From: Allorhizobium ampelinum S4
GTDB lineage: Bacteria; Pseudomonadota; Alphaproteobacteria; Rhizobiales; Rhizobiaceae
Direction: 5' to 3'
Assembly (NCBI RefSeq): GCF_000016285.1
Contig: NC_011989.1
Coordinates: 2,793,001-2,857,000 of the forward strand
Length of the DNA stretch: 64,000 bases
The notes beneath the pieces were generated by a model, which saw only the letters and a list, made by a program, of their open reading frames with translations, was not told the DNA's origin and searched no databases. Positions 8,580 to 17,027 of the stretch are shown here, one piece after another; the stretch's first letter is position 1; the number at the start of each line of letters is the position of its first letter. The position numbers and the translations under genes were made by a program.

Positions 8580-9569
8580 TCAGTCAAATCGGTGAAACCA
8601 TTTTACGGTTTCTTCATGGTGGTCGAATGGTTTAGGTGCCTCAATGATGCTGATTGTGCTCGGTACGAAATTGTCGAACCTAATTGGCTTGGTGAGCCGT
8701 GCGACTTTCCGATAAGCTTCAGGGACATCACCACGATTGACGTCACCGAGCTGTGGTTCGGCACCCGCCTGAATGATGATGCCGCCATTCCATTTGTGAA
8801 TCGGGCAATCTTTACCAAGCTCCGCCTCGACATGAGATAATCCACCTAGTTCTTCGACGAATGCGTCATCGAGAATGGTGAGCCAATTTATGGTTCTGAT
8901 CCACCGTTTGTCAGCCTCTTCCCCAACTTCAATAGTCCAGGTGCCGAGACGAGGCACATCCATACCCGGAAATCTTGTGAAAACAGGAAAGGCGAGCGCG
9001 CATTGACGACTGGTAAAACCGCCGGTATCGAACAGCACCGAGACGCCAAATGTTCCGTGACTAGGCTTGAGAATATCGCACCATGACAACAACGTCTTTA
9101 GCAAGAACTCGTAGCCTTGAGCCTCCACCCAGGAAGCACGGAAATAAGCATCCACATATGACCACCGGTCAAACTTTGAAGAACCGACGTTTCCTATCGT
9201 ATATGGAGTTGCTCCATTTACATGGTATTCTGCGTTAAACCCATATAATCCGGCTCCATAGGTTTCAGCGTCGGAAATTTTATCCGTAGACTTATTGTAA
9301 TAATCAATTGGATCGATTTTATCGATTTTTCGGCGATGTCGCGCACCAAACGGATGAAAGTGGTTAACTTCCTTAGGAAATAAATCACGATATCGGGACA
9401 ATAGTTTATTACCTCGAATACGCCCTGCTTTCGTTGAGCCGCCTTCATAGAAAAAACTTGCGGAGAATCCGAATAATACATCCTTATATTCGCCCTCTGA
9501 TAAATATATTTTATCAAAATCGGAAAAATTATTAATGGCGAATGTATCGACAGCGTGAATCTCAGTCAT
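8580..9569 (-). CDS. DUF3396 type VI immunity-family protein, copy 1
   Basis: This is the immunity paralogue closest to the effector gene (about 30 bp downstream of it) and so the best candidate for the cognate partner. The 329-residue protein has the same core: TRFPGMDVPRLG, INWLTILDDAFVEELGG, GGIIIQAGAEPQLGDVNRG and WFHRFD. The start is ATG 9569 (MTEIHAVDTF), with GAGGGAA upstream; an in-frame TTG at 9587 is the alternative. In Salmonella, to my knowledge, VRR-NUC effectors TseV2/TseV3 are paired with DUF3396 immunity proteins, which fits this gene order. Confidence 0.8.
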   Translation of the reverse strand: MTEIHAVDTFAINNFSDFDKIYLSEGEYKDVLFGFSASFFYEGGSTKAGRIRGNKLLSRYRDLFPKEVNHFHPFGARHRRKIDKIDPIDYYNKSTDKISDAETYGAGLYGFNAEYHVNGATPYTIGNVGSSKFDRWSYVDAYFRASWVEAQGYEFLLKTLLSWCDILKPSHGTFGVSVLFDTGGFTSRQCALAFPVFTRFPGMDVPRLGTWTIEVGEEADKRWIRTINWLTILDDAFVEELGGLSHVEAELGKDCPIHKWNGGIIIQAGAEPQLGDVNRGDVPEAYRKVARLTKPIRFDNFVPSTISIIEAPKPFDHHEETVKWFHRFD

Positions 9570-9598
9570 TGCATTGAATTCCCTCAATCATCCAGGAT

Positions 9599-10573
9599 TC
9601 AGTAAGCAGGTGAAGCTGTGAAAAGCATATCCAGAAACAGACCAACTGGATTTCTTCTTGCAGCAAAACTGGCTACCGACATTAACGTTTGCGCAACACT
9701 CAAGTCTTGCGCTGCCTGCTCTGCTTCTCTTTTTCGAACCTCTTTCGATCTGCCTTTTCCGTCACAATCACAATCGTCAAAATCTACCTTTTCAAAAGTA
9801 AGATCATTCTGCTTTGCCATTCTCTGATAATCACTCTCCTGACCGGGATTATATCTGTCCTTAAAGCCGGTCTTCGGATTACTCAGTTTCCCCTCAACGA
9901 TCGATTTATTATCAAGGTCAGTCACATCTGGGACTCTCGAGCCCGGTGGACGACTTGTACGCAAGCTGCCGTCAGCGCGCTCCCCCAACAGACGCCACTC
10001 ACCTTTTGGACCGCTTCGAACATAGGTAGCCTCTGGATAGACATTTTTCCCATTTGCCTTGGCCCATTCCTTTAGCTTTGCTGCGACGCAACGCTGGTTC
10101 ATTGTCCCAGCAGCGAGGCATGCACAGGCAGCCTTGCAAAACTCTTCCAATAGATCTTCATTTTTTTTATCCCGCACTGGCCCGGTAAAATACCCACCCG
10201 CCGAGATCGTGTTACCCTTGTTGAGCAACATACGATCCGTCAATCGCGTGACATTACGTCCCTCCATGAACACGTTGGGCGACCAGGAGAGCCATGTTGC
10301 CCGGTCAAGGTGCACGCCGGATTTGACACCACCGCCGCTGCCGGGTTCATCGCCGAAGGAGCGATAGAATTCAGAGCCCTTGATGCCATTCATGGCACCA
10401 CCGTGAGAGAATACCGTGGTCGTGCCTTTGGCGAGATCACGGGCATAGGCGGTGTTGGTGTAAGGCACGGGTTTATCCGGGCTTCTGCACACATCTGGAA
10501 GAGTTGAGCGAACCCAGCCATCGGAATGTTTATGGCAGAGTGTCAAGCCGTTGATCGAGACAGTTTCCTGCAT
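9599..10573 (-). CDS. T6SS effector: PAAR-like (DUF4150) + VRR-NUC-type nuclease
   Basis: This 324-residue two-part toxin has residues 1 to about 125 as a DUF4150 PAAR-like domain (GWVRSTLPDVC, FSHGGAMNGIKGSEFYRSFGDEPG) that would cap the VgrG spike. After a Cys-rich linker, residues 210-270 carry a PD-(D/E)xK nuclease pattern (VPDVTD with Asp216, VEGK with Glu227/Lys229, then PGQESDYQRM), as in VRR-NUC T6SS effectors. It would cut DNA in recipient cells. The start ATG 10573 lies 5 nt past the thiolase-like gene stop with GGAGAAC upstream. DUF2169 and the thiolase-like gene upstream are its likely loading partners, and DUF3396 genes downstream its immunity. The VRR-NUC assignment is by motif and context; the spike domain is firmer. 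Confidence 0.8.
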   Translation of the reverse strand: MQETVSINGLTLCHKHSDGWVRSTLPDVCRSPDKPVPYTNTAYARDLAKGTTTVFSHGGAMNGIKGSEFYRSFGDEPGSGGGVKSGVHLDRATWLSWSPNVFMEGRNVTRLTDRMLLNKGNTISAGGYFTGPVRDKKNEDLLEEFCKAACACLAAGTMNQRCVAAKLKEWAKANGKNVYPEATYVRSGPKGEWRLLGERADGSLRTSRPPGSRVPDVTDLDNKSIVEGKLSNPKTGFKDRYNPGQESDYQRMAKQNDLTFEKVDFDDCDCDGKGRSKEVRKREAEQAAQDLSVAQTLMSVASFAARRNPVGLFLDMLFTASPAY

Positions 10574-10577
10574 GGGC

Positions 10578-11633
10578 TCAGTTCTCCTTTCCATAGCGCT
10601 CGAGCGCGATGACACAGCGGGGGCCTTCAAAATGCGAAGTCGATAGGATCGATAGAAGGCTGGGCCGTCGTTCCTGATCATCGCCTGCGGAAAAATCGGG
10701 GTCGATAATGTCCGCAGACGAGCACAAAGCAAATGCTGTCATCACCAAGCCGTTGGCGGCGCCGCAGTCACCGGTATTCGAGAGAGGTGTTTCAAAGTCC
10801 GAGAGCAACCTGTCAGGAATGAGCGCCCCCGAAAGCGCAAAGCCAAGGTCTTCCGAGCGCCACCGTTCGCCATTCAGATCGACCAGAAACCGATCCGGCT
10901 GAAAGGCTTCAAAAGCCTGACGCAGCGGCTTTGCGAGACCCCGACCAATAATACCTTGTGGCGCCGAGAGATTTTCGGTCTCAAAGCCATTGAAGGCCGA
11001 TCTTACCGTGCCAACAGGTGAGGCATCCAGGAATGCCGCGTTTGAACCGATCATCACAATAACCGCCGCCTCACCGGGGACAAGGCCATGTGGCGTACCA
11101 CGCTTATAAATACGATCGTTTATCGCGAGTATGTCGAGGAGTTCTGCATCCATATAGCTGTCAAGCGCAGCAATGGCCATGGCGGGAACCTCTCCCTCCG
11201 CAACCTGCCGCAATCCCTTGACCAGTTCATAGGCTGCCAATGTATCGCCATCGGCAAGCAGAACCACGTCCGTAAACAGAGTGGGCCAAGTCTCGCCGAT
11301 CCAGGACATCAAGCTTTGCCCGATTTTATGCCTGGCTAGCCAGCGCGGCACAACAATCCGTATCGCAACAGGGCCGGATGTAATGGTGAGCGTTGCAATC
11401 ATATCATCCACGGCACCTGCGAAAAGCCGTTGCAGCCTCAGTTCGAAATTCCGGACGTCTTCAAAAGGCATCACACAGGAAAGCGTGACGGATGCGCCAT
11501 CCGCACCCACGGGGCCTTTTTCAGACTTCACAAAATTATGCTCATTTGCAGCATAGGCCTTGGACGCATCCGCAAGACTTTTGCCCAACGGACAATTAAT
11601 CCCAACGCCGTAAACCTGGGCAACAGCGCTCAT
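10578..11633 (-). CDS. thiolase-like (ketosynthase-fold) T6SS-associated protein
   Basis: This 351-residue protein has the outline of a beta-ketoacyl-synthase/thiolase fold (VYGVGINCPLGKSLADA at the N-terminus, GVEAAVIV-like segment VPGEAAVIVMIGSN, and TGDCGAANGLVMTAFAL near the C-terminus). I see no typical active-site Cys-His-His set, so it is probably not a condensing enzyme. Genes of this kind recur between DUF2169 and PAAR-like effectors in T6SS loci and are presumed to help load the effector. The start ATG 11633 overlaps the DUF2169 stop (ATGA), showing translational coupling; longer in-frame starts would run deep into that gene. Confidence 0.72.
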   Translation of the reverse strand: MSAVAQVYGVGINCPLGKSLADASKAYAANEHNFVKSEKGPVGADGASVTLSCVMPFEDVRNFELRLQRLFAGAVDDMIATLTITSGPVAIRIVVPRWLARHKIGQSLMSWIGETWPTLFTDVVLLADGDTLAAYELVKGLRQVAEGEVPAMAIAALDSYMDAELLDILAINDRIYKRGTPHGLVPGEAAVIVMIGSNAAFLDASPVGTVRSAFNGFETENLSAPQGIIGRGLAKPLRQAFEAFQPDRFLVDLNGERWRSEDLGFALSGALIPDRLLSDFETPLSNTGDCGAANGLVMTAFALCSSADIIDPDFSAGDDQERRPSLLSILSTSHFEGPRCVIALERYGKEN

Positions 11634-12646
11634 CGCTCCACCCCAGCCATCTGCTTGATATGGACGCGGCAATGCGAAACCGACATGTCGCCCGTCGGAC
11701 ATGGCACGCTGGTGTTCCACACCATTTCCAGCGTTTTGTCGGAACCATTCAAAAGCACAGAAATCAATTTTGGTCTTGTTTCGACTTTATGACCTCTGAT
11801 CCAGGTACCACAATCCATAATGACTTGAGGCAGACGAAAGCCGTAGTCGCCTTCTTCGTGCATGCCAAAGATGCGGCCTGACTCTCCCCCCCTAAGATCG
11901 AATATCTGATCAGCCGGCGCCACTTGGTAAAATTGCTCGGAAAAGTCTGATGGCAGCAAGGGAGCTTCATATTTACGCCAGTCATCGTCATAGGTTCCGG
12001 CATGAGATGCCCGCGGTTGCCATGAGGGTTGGATGGCACCAAAGCCAATAGGCGCAGGCAAGGGCCGTGCATCAACGAAGGCTTCCGGGTTCTCGATCAA
12101 CGGCAAGAAAACTTCAGTCCCGTTCGGAATGTTTGGCCATTTCGTTGTCCATCCCATACCAATCGGATTATCCTTATTGGCTTCCCCACCAGGATCGAGA
12201 AAGTCCGGGCCACCAAGGCTATGCTTCCAGTTCAAGGCGCATGCTTTAAACGCCTCATACCCTTCCAGATCCAGTTTTCCGACCTTCTGGCGCAGCTGTC
12301 TTTTGCCAAAAACCATTGCGCGTTTGCCACGTCCAGCCAGATCGAAGCCTACTTCGACCTTATTCACCTCGTAGCCCGCACGGGCACGCGCTTCACCGGT
12401 CAAAAGCACGTCAGTCTTTGGCCTGAAAGGGCAGAAATCCCCGTCTGCCTGCAACTCCAGTCCCTCACTGTCAGCATAGTCCGGTTTGATTCGGATTTCA
12501 CCTTGATCTTCCATCAAGGTGTTCAACTGGCTCGGAAGAATATGAAACCGCGCACGGACTGCGACAGTCCAATGCTCCAGACCAGCCCGATCCCGTGCGA
12601 AATAGCCGAGCACAGCAAACGGCGTTTTATTTTCCACCTGCCACAT
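11630..12646 (-). CDS. DUF2169 T6SS effector chaperone
   Basis: This is 338 residues starting MWQVENKTPFAVLGYFARD, the usual DUF2169 opening, with later landmarks GRGKRAMVFGKRQ, GMGWTTKWPNIPNG, PIGFGAIQPSWQPRASHAGTYDD and RLPQVIMDC. DUF2169 proteins load PAAR-like (DUF4150) effectors onto VgrG; in Agrobacterium tumefaciens one does so for the DNase Tde2 beside vgrG2. It is followed by the thiolase-like gene (4-nt overlap) and the effector, so it most likely serves the VRR-NUC toxin here. It acts in the cytoplasm of the attacker. Confidence 0.9.
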   Translation of the reverse strand: MWQVENKTPFAVLGYFARDRAGLEHWTVAVRARFHILPSQLNTLMEDQGEIRIKPDYADSEGLELQADGDFCPFRPKTDVLLTGEARARAGYEVNKVEVGFDLAGRGKRAMVFGKRQLRQKVGKLDLEGYEAFKACALNWKHSLGGPDFLDPGGEANKDNPIGMGWTTKWPNIPNGTEVFLPLIENPEAFVDARPLPAPIGFGAIQPSWQPRASHAGTYDDDWRKYEAPLLPSDFSEQFYQVAPADQIFDLRGGESGRIFGMHEEGDYGFRLPQVIMDCGTWIRGHKVETRPKLISVLLNGSDKTLEMVWNTSVPCPTGDMSVSHCRVHIKQMAGVER

Positions 12647-12656
12647 AAACAGATCG

Positions 12657-12908
12657 TCAATTTAGATCGATAACGGCCGCATCGAGAGCAATAGACCGCT
12701 CTGCCTGCTGGGTAATCGAAACTCCTTTGACACGAATGCGGCCATCCTTGCGCAGCGTAAGCGAGGATTTTCCATTGGTTATTGTCAGCGCACCGGTCAG
12801 CTCGTCGATCTCCATCATATCAGCCAACGCCATCAATTTTGACCAGCGATCATCACCAGTCGATATGTCGGGCAGCAAAAACGCAGCCTTGTCCTGAATT
12901 GCATTCAT
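12657..12908 (-). CDS. small T6SS-associated protein, unrecognised
   Basis: This 83-residue protein is MNAIQDKAAFLLPDIS... followed by a short beta-rich tail (LTGALTITNGKSSLTL, RKDGRIRVKGVSI) that resembles one rung of the VgrG/gp5 beta-solenoid or the end of DUF3540-type proteins. The start ATG 12908 has GAGGAG 6-7 nt upstream and is clearly better than the upstream ATG. It lies 10 bp before DUF2169. A role as an adaptor between spike and effector is a guess from position. Confidence 0.6.
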   Translation of the reverse strand: MNAIQDKAAFLLPDISTGDDRWSKLMALADMMEIDELTGALTITNGKSSLTLRKDGRIRVKGVSITQQAERSIALDAAVIDLN

Positions 12909-13092
12909 GAAGAGCTCCTCGGATATTGGGTTTAAAACGGCTTGCACGGCGCAACAAAACATCATCCGTCAGCAACACTATCTGCATGCCCTAAGAACAA
13001 GATTACAAATCGCACCGCCAAGGAGACTGTTAAAGATTACGAAGCAAGTGATACGTCGCTAAAGAAAACAAACGCCATCCCCTCCCATTGAT

Positions 13093-14253
13093 TTAATGTA
13101 CTCGCTTCAAAATTGACTGCATGACGAGATCATAGCCCGTTATTCCCCCCAACCGGACGAAGAAGGGCCCTGTCTCATCAACACCAGGAGCGTAATGGGT
13201 GACCATAAGAACGGAGTATCGAACGCCTGCTGATGCAAACAGGCTCAGGCGGACCTGTGCCTGTCCACCGCTATCTGCAAGCTTGTCAACGACATAGGCA
13301 TAGGAGCGCCCCATATCGCCACTGCCAAGGCCTGACAAATCTCCTTTGGTCGCCAGGACGGGATTAGCAAAAAGCTTCGCATTCTGCTCCAGCCAGTTGT
13401 GCATCATTCCATCCGCGACGGAGTCAATTGCGTCAGCGCTTGGGGGTGCGGTTCCAGCCGATGCGGCAACCATGATCGCAGAGAGGGGATTATCAGCATC
13501 CCCCTGTTGCAGATGGAGCGTTCCAGGCAGATCACCGCTAAAATCATTATCAACTACAGAAAATACGGAGGGATAGACCAAAGTGAGTGAACCCTTCGCA
13601 CCCAAGGATATCTTCAGATGCTTAATCTGATTGGCGTCAAACCCTTCCTTGACCCCGTCTTCAATTTGAAACGAATCTTTCAGCATGCGAGCCTGTTTTT
13701 CAAACTCGGAGTGGTGCTCAGCGTCGCCTTGCATGAAAAAACATAGAACTTTGTGCTGTCGCACCTGGCATATGGAACGAGCAAGTTTGGCAACCGTGCG
13801 TTCATCTTGTGTTCTGCCTTCGGCGTCGGCAAATGTGAGTGAGATGTGATTTGCCTCGGTAATTCCGAAACCGTTTTCCATCAATAATTGCTCACTTATA
13901 GAAGGCGCTTCCGCCGCGAAGCCTGGCTTAAACAAAGCCACGGTCACTTCGAACTTATCTCTATCATCGGGCACAAACACCTTTGCCAATTCCCCGCGAC
14001 CTGGCGCTTCGATCGCTTCCGCCTTGGCGAGTAGAGTTGTCAGCGAATGACCCTTGGCAAAAAAAGAAGCCTTGACGTCATTTCCCAAATTTGAAGATAA
14101 ACGTTTGTAGCCAAGATCCTTCGCCGCCTGCTCGGTCAATGTCTGCCTCCTCCCTGTTTCTCGTTTTGAAGATGCCGCTTGTCCGACACTCGCATAAGCA
14201 CAAAGCGATACTGCAGCCACCCCTACAATGCAGCCACCCCTACAATAATGCAT
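13093..14253 (-). CDS. exported protein of unknown function in T6SS island
   Basis: This is about 386 residues starting MHYCRGGCIVGVAAVSLCAY with a signal-peptide-like segment ending ASVGQA-AS. The mature part has no domain I recognise; CQVRQHKVLCFFMQGDAEHH and the C-terminus GGITGYDLVMQSILKRVH are notable. The start is uncertain: an in-frame ATG at 14364 gives a longer Arg-rich N-terminus, and ATG 14253 has no ribosome site. A 17-bp tandem duplication lies just after this start, within the signal peptide codons. The last 18 codons recur almost unchanged at 19,416-19,473 upstream of VgrG, so a second copy of this gene family once lay there. Confidence 0.6.
   Translation of the reverse strand: MHYCRGGCIVGVAAVSLCAYASVGQAASSKRETGRRQTLTEQAAKDLGYKRLSSNLGNDVKASFFAKGHSLTTLLAKAEAIEAPGRGELAKVFVPDDRDKFEVTVALFKPGFAAEAPSISEQLLMENGFGITEANHISLTFADAEGRTQDERTVAKLARSICQVRQHKVLCFFMQGDAEHHSEFEKQARMLKDSFQIEDGVKEGFDANQIKHLKISLGAKGSLTLVYPSVFSVVDNDFSGDLPGTLHLQQGDADNPLSAIMVAASAGTAPPSADAIDSVADGMMHNWLEQNAKLFANPVLATKGDLSGLGSGDMGRSYAYVVDKLADSGGQAQVRLSLFASAGVRYSVLMVTHYAPGVDETGPFFVRLGGITGYDLVMQSILKRVH
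14212..14245. repeat. 17-bp tandem duplication in signal-peptide codons
   Basis: Two perfect copies of TGCAGCCACCCCTACAA abut at 14212-14228 and 14229-14245. Because 17 is not a multiple of three, the copy number decides which upstream start codon is in frame with the rest of the gene at 13,093-14,253. Confidence 0.9.
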
Positions 14254-14412
14254 CGCGTAATAATTGGTGCACCCGTCTGAACCATACAAGCGTCGCCTTG
14301 CCTTTATCCGCTTTATTCGATCCATTAATTTTGTGTATTCTGCCGAAAAGTATTGTAAAGGCATTATCTAAATTTCTGGCAGCGATCACGTGATCACAAC
14401 GCCGCAATCTTT

Positions 14413-15111
14413 TCAGGAAGAGCCATTCAAACGAAGATTCTCTTCAAATAATCGTTGCATCACCAACCGGCCATTAATGACCGCTTTGCCCAAGTCATCA
14501 ACGTTAGCATTTTTTCTGAAGTCAGCTTCCCAAACCTGTTTTGGCATAAGCTGAAATTGAAAAATGATACCGTCACCCAGAGGCTTGATGGCAAAATTAC
14601 TGACTAATTCCCAGCTGTATCCTTCAGAACTATACTGATACAAGGATACCTTACGGTGCCAACCGCCTTCCTGATTATCGAGTAAACGTTCATCTATCTT
14701 CTTTAAATCTTTAACATCTAAGAATTCCTTTGTTATGTCGAGGCGAAACTGATCATAATCTGACGTATTGACTGCATTAAACTTTAGATATTCAGCCCAA
14801 AATATTGTCAATGCATTATCTGAATCGTTGGCCTCGATCACTCGCCCACAAGTACCTTGAGTGTTACCTTGCTTGTAGGAAAGCGAGAAGCCGGGATCAT
14901 TCTTGACGTCTCGAACTTGGTAAACCTCCACATTTTTAAGAGGGCAAATTTCGACCTTTTCTAGTTCAAATCCACGCTCGCGAAACCACAAATATCTCGT
15001 ATGCCCCACAAAAAAGAAATTAATATGCCAATAAAAAAATGCCATTAAAAAAAATAAAAAAATAAATTTATTGATTTTTTTATTTTTTTTAATAAATAAA
15101 AAATTACTCAT
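14413..15111 (-). CDS. membrane-anchored protein of unknown function, AT-rich
   Basis: This is a 232-residue protein with a Lys-rich start (MSNFLFIKKNKKINK), one hydrophobic segment at about residues 16-36 (FIFLFFLMAFFYWHINFFF), then a soluble domain (about 195 residues) that would face the periplasm. No family is recognised. Its ATG overlaps the stop of the preceding gene (ATGA), so the two are coupled. Base composition is far more AT-rich than the surrounding DNA, which points to horizontal gain. Together with the secreted gene before it, it is a candidate periplasmic immunity protein for the cargo at 15,748-17,013 (inference from order only). Confidence 0.65.
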   Translation of the reverse strand: MSNFLFIKKNKKINKFIFLFFLMAFFYWHINFFFVGHTRYLWFRERGFELEKVEICPLKNVEVYQVRDVKNDPGFSLSYKQGNTQGTCGRVIEANDSDNALTIFWAEYLKFNAVNTSDYDQFRLDITKEFLDVKDLKKIDERLLDNQEGGWHRKVSLYQYSSEGYSWELVSNFAIKPLGDGIIFQFQLMPKQVWEADFRKNANVDDLGKAVINGRLVMQRLFEENLRLNGSS

Positions 15112-15746
15112 TTGTATTTCTCGTGAAAATTATCTAAATTTTTATTATACCAAAAGGAAATGAAATCATTTATTTCTTTCATTTGAGGCTTTATTTCTAT
15201 AATTTTTCCATTTTTTAATTTTACTGATTCTTTGTTTTTGAAAATCTTTGGCACAATTGAGTATATAAATAATGTTCCTTCGTCTATATCCAGTAGCGTT
15301 GAATTAAATTCTGATATTCTGTCGTAATCAGCTCCTTTCAAGCCAACCTCAAATTCATAACTAAATAAAAAATCAGATCTTTTTTCATCTAGGAATTTTA
15401 TATATCTATTATTGGATTCTGTGTACTCGTTAATTATAAATTCTGCGAAACGTTTACGCTCTGTGTCTTTTAGTTTATCTTTTACCAAAAAAACACCAAA
15501 ATTAGCTAAACCAAAACCATCAGTGGACACGGCCGAAAATGTCCACTGGCAGGCGAATTTATCTTCTTTTTTTACCGGTGAAGCTTCAACATCCTCCTTA
15601 GGAACAAATATGTTTACTTGAGCGCACAGTTGTCCCACTTCTAAATTATCGAAAAAGCTTGTTTTTTTATCTTCTGCCATGATGTTATGCCCGGTGAAAA
15701 AAATAGAAAGAGATAAGGTGATTTTTAAAAATAAATTTCTATTCAT
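15108..15746 (-). CDS. secreted protein of unknown function, AT-rich
   Basis: This 212-residue protein starts MNRNLFLKITLSLSIFFTG with a clear Sec signal peptide (cleavage near NIMA-ED). It continues as an acidic, beta-rich domain (FDNLEVGQLCAQVNIFVPKE; WTFSAVSTDGFGLANFGVF). The start ATG 15746 follows GAGAGAG and lies 1 bp from the stop of the cargo candidate. Very AT-rich codons match its neighbours at 14.4-17 kb and not the flanking island. An exported protein directly behind a large VgrG-linked gene is the usual position of immunity to a periplasm-acting effector. I do not recognise the family. Confidence 0.68.
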   Translation of the reverse strand: MNRNLFLKITLSLSIFFTGHNIMAEDKKTSFFDNLEVGQLCAQVNIFVPKEDVEASPVKKEDKFACQWTFSAVSTDGFGLANFGVFLVKDKLKDTERKRFAEFIINEYTESNNRYIKFLDEKRSDFLFSYEFEVGLKGADYDRISEFNSTLLDIDEGTLFIYSIVPKIFKNKESVKLKNGKIIEIKPQMKEINDFISFWYNKNLDNFHEKYK

Positions 15747-15747
15747 T

Positions 15748-17013
15748 TTACTCTCTCTTGAACTTTTCAACTTGAGCCTCACCACCAACCTTCACTCCGG
15801 GACCCAGTTGCCCTCCCACGCTTCCTTTTATGTGAAAGCCTGACTTTCCAACCTTAGCCTCTCCTTCTGCCGTGTAGCCAACTCCAACGCTTGCACTTGC
15901 CTCCCCTCCAAGACAAATACCCCAATCATAATCGTCATGCTCGACAGCCTTGCAAAGCTCTTCGGGGAAAGCCCAATTCATATGGTTGCTATCGCACGCC
16001 CTCTTGATCGGTCTAGCGGGAATAAAGCAACCTTTGACGCTACCTGTCCCTTCGAGAAGAGTCATGTTAGCGGCGAGCTTTCCGCTAGTTGCTGCCTCTC
16101 CTTTTTTAAAATCAATAGTTGCCTGCCCTTCAGCTTTTCCCGATATTTCCACCGCTTTAACACGTATTCCTGCCTCCCGAGGCGCTATGCCATTTTGTCC
16201 CCCCTTCAACTTGTTATCCCAATCAAGAAGCCCTGCCTTCCCGCCAATTGATGATTTTACACCATAAAGATCACTGTCCTCAGTTTTGATCCGACCAGCG
16301 GTGAATTCCGCTTCAGATTTAGCACCGAATACATTTAGCTCGTATTGATGGATGCCCTCTTCATCTTTTTCTGATTTAACTGCGTATTTTTTATTAAACT
16401 CATCTGGTTTGTATTTTATTCCTTGTTCTACCGTTTTATCCTTCTTTAAAGGATCGGAACCAGGAGCAGCATTCGTTTTGACTTCGTTCTCTTTCTTCGA
16501 AAACAAACTCCATTCAGACTCTTTTTTTTCTTCTTTTTTATTGCCTGAAGGCGCTGCTAACGTTTCATTTGCATCTCTTTTACTCGCATACTCGACGAGG
16601 TTTTTTAAGTCTTCCCTAGAATTCAGATCGTTATCTGAAAATAATTTGGGCTTCTCCTGAAAAAAGGAACTGTATCTGTCCGTAGATTTTTGATAACCAA
16701 CATGGCAGCCTGCGGGACAGTTTTCGCCGTGAAGCACAGGCTTCCATGGCGAACTGTCATCTTTCGTTCGACCGGCATCCGAAGACGCCTCACCGGCACC
16801 CAAAACATCTTTGTGATGCACATGTTTAAATTCATCTTCTTGCTTCGTGGTTCTGTGCTCTGCATCTGGCAAGGCACCAATCGGGTCGGGCTTTGGATAA
16901 GGCGACGGAGAAAGTGGGACGGGCTTTAAAAGCGTGTCCGACATAGCTTTTCGAAAAGCCACAGGATAATAAGATTCCGGTCTATCAAAAAAGCTTCTCA
17001 AGCGATCTGACAT
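15748..17013 (-). CDS. candidate VgrG-linked cargo effector, no known domain
   Basis: This 421-residue protein lies 14 bp after VgrG on the same strand. The N-terminal third is Pro/Ser/charged and probably flexible (VPLSPSPYPKPDPIG). Residues 140-250 are Lys/Glu-rich, and the C-terminal 170 residues are Gly/Ala-rich beta-like repeats (GEASASVGVGYTAEGEAKVG, KGSVGGQLGPGVKVGGEAQV), with four Cys residues in between (GCFIP..RACD; EELCKAV; GICLGG). There is no signal peptide, as expected for T6SS cargo. A Gly-rich C-terminus would suit membrane insertion or pore formation. The following two exported genes would be the immunity partners. All function statements are inference from position and composition. 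Confidence 0.62.
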   Translation of the reverse strand: MSDRLRSFFDRPESYYPVAFRKAMSDTLLKPVPLSPSPYPKPDPIGALPDAEHRTTKQEDEFKHVHHKDVLGAGEASSDAGRTKDDSSPWKPVLHGENCPAGCHVGYQKSTDRYSSFFQEKPKLFSDNDLNSREDLKNLVEYASKRDANETLAAPSGNKKEEKKESEWSLFSKKENEVKTNAAPGSDPLKKDKTVEQGIKYKPDEFNKKYAVKSEKDEEGIHQYELNVFGAKSEAEFTAGRIKTEDSDLYGVKSSIGGKAGLLDWDNKLKGGQNGIAPREAGIRVKAVEISGKAEGQATIDFKKGEAATSGKLAANMTLLEGTGSVKGCFIPARPIKRACDSNHMNWAFPEELCKAVEHDDYDWGICLGGEASASVGVGYTAEGEAKVGKSGFHIKGSVGGQLGPGVKVGGEAQVEKFKRE

Positions 17014-17027
17014 GATTTGGCGGCCTA

